Source: Myrica gale
Taxonomy: Eukaryota > Streptophyta > Magnoliopsida > Fagales > Myricaceae
Assembly: GCA_963930655.1 (NCBI GenBank)
Contig: OZ005605.1
Coordinates: 14,143,501-14,207,500, forward strand
DNA: 64,000 nt
Reading direction: 5' to 3'
Positions within the stretch are counted from its first letter, which is position 1, and each line of letters begins with the position of its first letter. Below the pieces are notes generated by a model. It had not been told where the DNA came from, made no database searches, and was given only the letters and a program-made list of their open reading frames with translations. This document shows positions 58,801 to 64,000 of this stretch, piece by piece. The translations under genes were made by a program, and so were the position numbers.

Positions 58801-59453
58801 AAACTAGCTTTGAAACAAGGATTAAACTACAACATTCAAGCTACAAAATTCCTCCAATATTGATTTCATATCATGTAAGGGCATCATATCAATGTTAGTT
58901 GGAACTCAGAAGCAGGTATAGAATAATTCAGGTTGCTTTTGGATCTGCTTTGTGGTGTTTCTGACTGAAAGCATTAAGACTACTTATCTTCCTCATTGTG
59001 TAAAAATCAAACCATGACACGTTTTTTTATAGGTAACCTAGACACATGTGCATACATAAAAGATATATGAACCCAAACATTATTATCTAGAAGATGTTAA
59101 TGCTAGCAACACCAAGGAAAATAACCCTTTACAGTTTCATCATTTGAATATGCCTTTGTCACATCACATAATTTGCCAGTAATGTAAGATGTAGAATACT
59201 TCCCATCAACGGTTCCATACTCCCCCAAAATCCAACAAATGACCTGAAATCAGAACAAACAATTTATTATACTAAAACAGTAGTATCCTTTCAGCAACAC
59301 ATAATGGAGATTAACAAAGAAAACTGAAACCTAAAATAGGATACCAGCCACTAAAATACTAAATAGATCATGGTGCTTGTCCAACTGATATCCTCAAGTT
59401 CTCCATCTCTACAAAAGAAAAACAAAACAATTATAAGAGAACCAAATAATCAA
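58801..59453. other. 3' flank of the hAT transposase pseudogene
   Basis: AT-rich; probably 3' untranslated sequence of the hAT gene. No separate gene is visible. Confidence 0.4.
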
Positions 59454-60930
59454 TTAACAAAGCAAAAGATTTAACAAAATAAAAAGTATATCCATATCTA
59501 GTTTGTAACTCAAGGGATCATCTCCACCATCAATGTCAGCATCATCTTCATCAAGTATAGGAGTAGCATGCAACCAATTTTGTGCACATATGAGGCCCTC
59601 CACGGTACAAGGAGCCAAAAAAGAACGAAAAACATCCAACACTCTGTCGGAAGTGCTAAAAGCGGACTCAGATGACACGGTAGTAATTGGGATAGCTAAC
59701 ACATTCTTTGCAATGCGAGAAAGAACTTGAAACTTCTGAGAATTCACCTTCCACCACAACAAAATATCAAAACCCGCTACCCTTGGTTCCACATCTTCAA
59801 TCAAGTATCTCTCCACCTCAGACTTACTATCTAGCAAGTTTTGTTGCTGTCGATAAGTAGGAAGATCTCCCCATAAATGCTGATCAATATTCATCAATTC
59901 ATCCATATTTGCAGAAATGTGATTTCCACTTGGCAGCTCTGATTGGGCTATGAAATCTCCATTATACTCCTCAAACATATTTTCTAGAGTACCTTGCACC
60001 ATAGCAGTGAAATCCATGCCCTTATCCTTCCCAAAATTGTCAATAGCCCAATACTCTAAATTGATGAGTTTAAAGCGAGGATCTAATACAACAACTACAA
60101 ATAAAAGTCTATTCACCTTCCTCAAATCCCCCCAACACTTATCATACTTGCTTTGCATCTTTTTAGCCATGTCAAGAAGTGATATATCAGAACAATTAAC
60201 AAATGTCTCCAAATGAAACTTAATTCTTGCTAACTTCTCAAAAAATGTATTTGAAGTTACATATGAAGATCCTGATATGCGTAGGGTGACTTCATAGAAC
60301 ACTTTCAAAAACTTCACAAACAGTTTAATGCGCGCCCAATCCTCAAATAAAGGTGACCTCAATCCCTTCCTCCCATGACTATCTTCATTCAAATACATCA
60401 CTAAGGTCCCATCTTCATCCAACATATCCTCAAAAATCTCCCGAAAATTTTCAGCCCTTTCTAACATTATATGAGTGGAGTTCCATCGAGTTGGTACGTT
60501 CATTTGCAAGAAAGTGTTATCAAACAACAATCTATTTGCAGCAGACTTCTTGAACCCAGCAAGCCTTTGAGGACTAGATTTCACATATTTCACAATATTC
60601 CGTATCTTTGCAACGAAATCATCCAACCCCTTCAAACCCTCTTGAACAATAAGATTCAAAATATGCGCAGCACATCGCATATGAATGAAATCATGCTTAC
60701 AGACAACATTTGACCCACCTCCTAATTGCTTTTTTTCACTTGGTCAATTGCAACATCATTGTTGGTTGCATTATCAACCGTGATTGTGAGAATTTTGTCA
60801 ATCCCCTAAATATTCATACATCCCTCTATCTCTTTCTAATACTAGCCCCCTTATTATCAACTATATGGCGAAAGTAAATAATCATCTTCTGTAAACACCA
60901 CCTCCTATCAATAAAGTGGGCTGTCACACA

Positions 60931-62418
60931 AAGGGCTGTTCAACCCCGGTGTAGGTGCCGGTTTTGGAAAAAATGTCACCTACACCTACACCGTTAAGGG
61001 CAAAAACCGGCCCTTAGCGGTGGCGATTTTAGCGGTGGCGGTTTCCAGTAATCCTACATTCATATTAAGCAATTTTTACGTACATAAAAAATATAAAGTC
61101 TACACTAATCCAACACAATCCAATCGAATCCATTCATGGTTCATTTACAATCCAATCCAGTTCAAGAAACATGTACCTGTAATGACCCAGTATCTACACC
61201 GTTTGATGTCTAATGTTGTCCCATGAGGTAGCTTTATCTGCTCGAGGATGCACCTGCACTAGTCCCATGAGGTAGCTTTATCAATCCACAGTGATGAAAG
61301 CAGTAACTATCAAGAGAATTATAAAGACGATAAACAAGATGCTGTAAATAGTATAGATCCTGTGACCCCAGACACTGGCAAAGATATAGTAAAGTTCAAT
61401 GTATATAGCATTGAAAGGCAGAAAGCCAGCCATTGCCATCTGTGGAACAGTTCCCCGGTACCATGGCAAAGGTGGAATCTCTCTGGGATATTTGGTGGTT
61501 CGGCAAGGAGCTTGGAATTCAGCCTTGCTATTCTTCCCAGCAATCCCACCCAATACCAGTAAAGGTGATGTTACTAGAGTCCAAATAAGAACAATCACCA
61601 CAATTGTGCCATTTCTACAAGGAAAAAAAATTATCTCCAATGTTAAAGAACATGACAAACTGTTAAACGCTAGATCCACCTCTGGAAACAAATCCACGTC
61701 CCACATCAACATTCCCAAACACACAATGCCTACCTATCTCCCAGCTAAGCACATGAAAAATTACATTAACATTCGGCTGATTACCGACAAAGATGTGTTT
61801 GAGCGGAAATAACTGATTTCAAATATAAAAACTTTTTTGTAGCTAAAACATTATAGCAAGACTAAGCTCCGGAAACCAAAATTTACGAAAATCATTACAA
61901 ACGGATAAGAAGTAAAAAAAGAACTACGTTATAGAGTGCCTCTACGAAACAGCTCAGATCCAGCTGGAGCAAGACCAAGCTTTACAAGTCCGTAAATACC
62001 AAGGCATAGAGCTTTCAGATCGAGCTCCAACGTTCAGAAGAATTTACCTGGGATTATGAAACGGGTCGACCTTGTTAGCATAGAGAGGCACCATCTCTCC
62101 TTCCTTGTAGCGGTGATCTGATGCACCGAACGTCCCCTGATCCGCACCAAACAGAACCACCAAGGCGATGACCACCACCGCCGCCAAAGAATTCTCCATT
62201 TCTCCCCTTCCCCCCAAAACCTCTGATGGACAGAGAGAACCTCAGATAGAGAACGAAGGACAGAGAGATCTGGCTTTGGACTTGGAACGGGGTACTTGCC
62301 CAGGGGGGAAGGGTTTCATGAAACCGGCACCGGCACCGGGATGCCGGTGCCCCGGAATCCTGGTGCCGGTCCCGGTCCCGGTGCCACCAGATCTTTCCGG
62401 TGGCACTGAACACCCCTA
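60931..62418 (-). mobile_element. Non-autonomous hAT element carrying TM9SF exons (Pack-hAT-like)
   Basis: The left terminus AAGGGCTGTTCA and right terminus TGAACACCCCTA are inverted counterparts. Both are flanked by GTCACACA (60923-60930 and 62419-62426), an exact eight-base duplication as made by hAT elements. GC-rich GGCACCGG/CCGGTGCC motifs lie inside both ends. There is no transposase; the interior is a rearranged piece of a host gene. The element sits in the coding part of another hAT transposase, right after the codons for NYMCVT. Confidence 0.9.
61283..62200 (-). pseudogene. Captured fragment of a transmembrane 9 superfamily (TM9SF/EMP70) gene
   Basis: On the minus strand, first exon 62200-62050 encodes a start, a signal peptide-like MENSLAAVVVVIALVVLFGA, then SDHRYKEGEMVPLYANKVDP and FHNPR before GTAAAT. 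A later exon, 61614-61283, encodes transmembrane segments (LVTSPLLVLGGIAGKNSKAE, PREIPPLPWYRGTVPQMAMA, IYIELYYIFASVWGHRIYTI). These are the two ends of TM9SF proteins, Golgi/endosomal nine-pass membrane proteins of about 590-650 residues; the central exons are missing, so the fragment is an internal-deletion copy. The late exon stops abruptly, two codons after FITV. Confidence 0.88.
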
Positions 62419-63116
62419 GTCACACACATATAGTTCACATTTTGAACTGAAGTCCAAGTATCAGTGGTAAAACACACTCTAGGACTTTCTATGGCAATTG
62501 CCTCTTTCAGCTTAGTCCTTCCTTCTATATTCAACGCTATACAATCCTTCATCATCGTAAATCTACTAGGCATCTTAAAGCGGGGCTCAAGTCTCTCCAC
62601 CAATTTTCTAAACCCTAACCTCTGCACAGTCCTAAAAGGCATCTCATCCATTATCAAATATTCAGCAATCCACCTCCTCACCTCCTTTTCACTATAAGTA
62701 TCCAACTTCAAAACATCCTTATTACTCCCTATTGCTTTCAAACCATCCAATGTCAACCTAGATTGAGTCTTGTCTAATTGGTCATGTTGCTTCTTATATG
62801 GCAAACAACGTGTCAAATGAGCGCTCATACCCGAAGTCCCATAGCGTTCAGGGTGACACCCAAACTTGGCCTTACAATGATGACATTTGGCTTCAAGGTG
62901 TTTAGGTTTGACAACTGGCAAAATTTTAGTGAAGTGATCCCACACAAAACTCTTGCGAGTATTCTTTCTCTTTTTACTTGGTTGTTCTTCTGACTGATTG
63001 GTAATATCCTCATCACCACCAGATTGAGGACTACTAACTGACTCATCAGGTATTGGACCACCACCACTAGGGCAAGACCTTACATCTGTAGTATGTGTAA
63101 TACTAGTCTCATCCAT

Positions 63117-64000
63117 CTGACTTTAAAAATATTTGATTTTTCAATTTATTTGAATAACAAAAAATAAATGCAAAATGACTCAATCTATCTAAATAAACTC
63201 TAAACAATTATGTTCACAACCTAAAGGATCTAAGCATAAACAACAAACATGTTTACAGTCAATTATCAAACATTATCTGACCCTAGATTGCTCTGGATAA
63301 GTTTCGTTCTACCCGCAGTTCTGCGATTTAAGGCCACTTAACTGGTATCCACTTATTAATGGTCTAAAATAAGTTACTTTGTGCAATCACTACAACCAGC
63401 CATCAATTCACAAACCAGATTTTATTTGGTCGTCAGAATGCATTTAAGATTTGAGAAAAGGTAAATAAGCATAGAAGTGCCATAATATCACTGACATAGA
63501 TTAGAAGGAGAGGTGGTTCATCAAATTCCACTCGAGTACCAAAAACAGAAAGGACAGAACCATTCAACACCAACACAAAACTTGAAGACAAGAATGAAAA
63601 TTACATACTGACCCACAATTACCCTATGCTTTCCTTTTTATGCAACACCCACATTAGATATAAAATGCACATCCGTAACAATTAACTCAATCCCTGTCCC
63701 CATGTAAAATAAAATAAATAAGGAGAAAGAAAGAGAGATGAATGAGTATCTGTCCTTTGTGAAATAATGTCCCAATAATATCTTGAAGCCCAAAAGGTGA
63801 CCGGATGTTTGGCCCAAACTCCATATACAAAGTTAGGACAATTGCTTGTAGGGCTTAACTACCTTTAAAGCCAAGCAAGCAATAAAGTAGTATGAAACTG
63901 AAGCACAAAACCAGCAACAATCAACTGAAAAATTAATGCCAAAACCTTAATCCATTTGGAAAATATATCCACAATTCAGTAAAGAATATCTATGGTAACA
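63117..64000. other. 5' flank of the hAT transposase pseudogene
   Basis: AT-rich sequence with no gene recognised. It probably holds the 5' UTR and promoter of the hAT gene; no terminal inverted repeat matching TAGGGCTG was seen, so the 5' end of that element lies beyond the window or has been lost. Confidence 0.4.

Larger units (their letters stand above)
59454..63116 (-). pseudogene. hAT transposase (ZBED/RICESLEEPER type), split by an insertion
   Basis: The 5' part (ATG 63116 to 62427) encodes an acidic leader, a BED zinc finger (FVWDHFTKILPVVKPKHLEA, CHHC, then HLTRC), and the start of the hAT core (FTTDTWTSVQNVNYMCVT). A 1488-base element then interrupts it. The 3' part resumes left of 60923 with FIDRRW; after frameshifts it runs open from MRCAAHILNLIVQEG (60680) to the stop at 59454, including the DUF4413-type region (LLFVVVVLDPRFKLINLEYW) and the hAT dimerisation domain (FDILLWWKVNSQKFQVLSRI, then SSESAFSTSDRVLD). 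Stops between 60700 and 60880 show it was already decaying or has decayed since. The intact protein would cut and paste hAT DNA in the nucleus; this one cannot. Confidence 0.9.

Noticed and set aside
61399..61812. 137-codon plus-strand frame
   Set aside because: It is antisense to the TM9SF fragment, which has clear family similarity on the minus strand.
1..64000. tRNA, rRNA or other structural RNA genes
   Set aside because: I looked for tRNA A- and B-box pairs and rRNA-like blocks while reading and found none I could support; a covariance-model scan would settle it.

Overview
This is a nuclear window from a eudicot plant. The evidence is a complete TIR-NBS-LRR gene (a class absent from grasses), spliceosomal introns, a plant-type CPSF30 gene with a YTH extension, and dense CACTA, hAT, LINE, TRIM and MITE insertions. 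I cannot name the species. Base composition is AT-rich, with CpG-rich pockets only in transposon ends and the first exon of CPSF30.

Layout. Bases 1-24551 are a nest of CACTA (En/Spm) DNA transposons. They include: an inverted 5' end (1-2314) full of CGATCGATCG motifs; a Ptta-type transposase pseudogene (3910-5260); an ACD11-like glycolipid-transfer gene fragment broken by a miniature retrotransposon (6778-7904); a 6.5-kb element with AGCGG-type end repeats that carries an apparently intact two-exon gene for a 94-residue membrane protein (8078-14572); an antisense 0.5-kb copy of the CPSF30 3' end (about 16985-17521); and a decayed TNP2-type transposase element (17522-24551). Bases 24552-28650 are intergenic, with a Ty3/gypsy remnant.

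Bases 28838-45933 hold the best gene in the window, CPSF30-L (three CCCH fingers plus a YTH m6A-reader domain). Its seven exons join in frame to 697 codons. Its second intron is 8.2 kb long because it holds a rotten 5.6-kb LINE and a second LINE tail; intron 6 holds a third LINE copy with an inverted 5' part. A convergent TNL resistance-type gene, five exons and 1117 codons, occupies 46509-51208 on the minus strand. Bases 51.3-58.4 kb are gene-poor, with several MITEs. The right end (59454-63116) is a hAT transposase pseudogene split by another hAT-like element (60931-62418) that carries two exons of a TM9SF membrane-protein gene.

Only three genes look intact: CPSF30-L, the TNL, and the small 94-residue membrane protein. 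No operon-like or obviously new protein system was found. The most notable theme is repeated capture of host exons by DNA transposons (CPSF30, TM9SF, and probably the 94-residue gene). The CPSF30 copy lies only 28 kb from its source and in the opposite orientation. All exon boundaries were read by eye from GT/AG sites, frame continuity and recalled family sequence; no transcript or database evidence was available.
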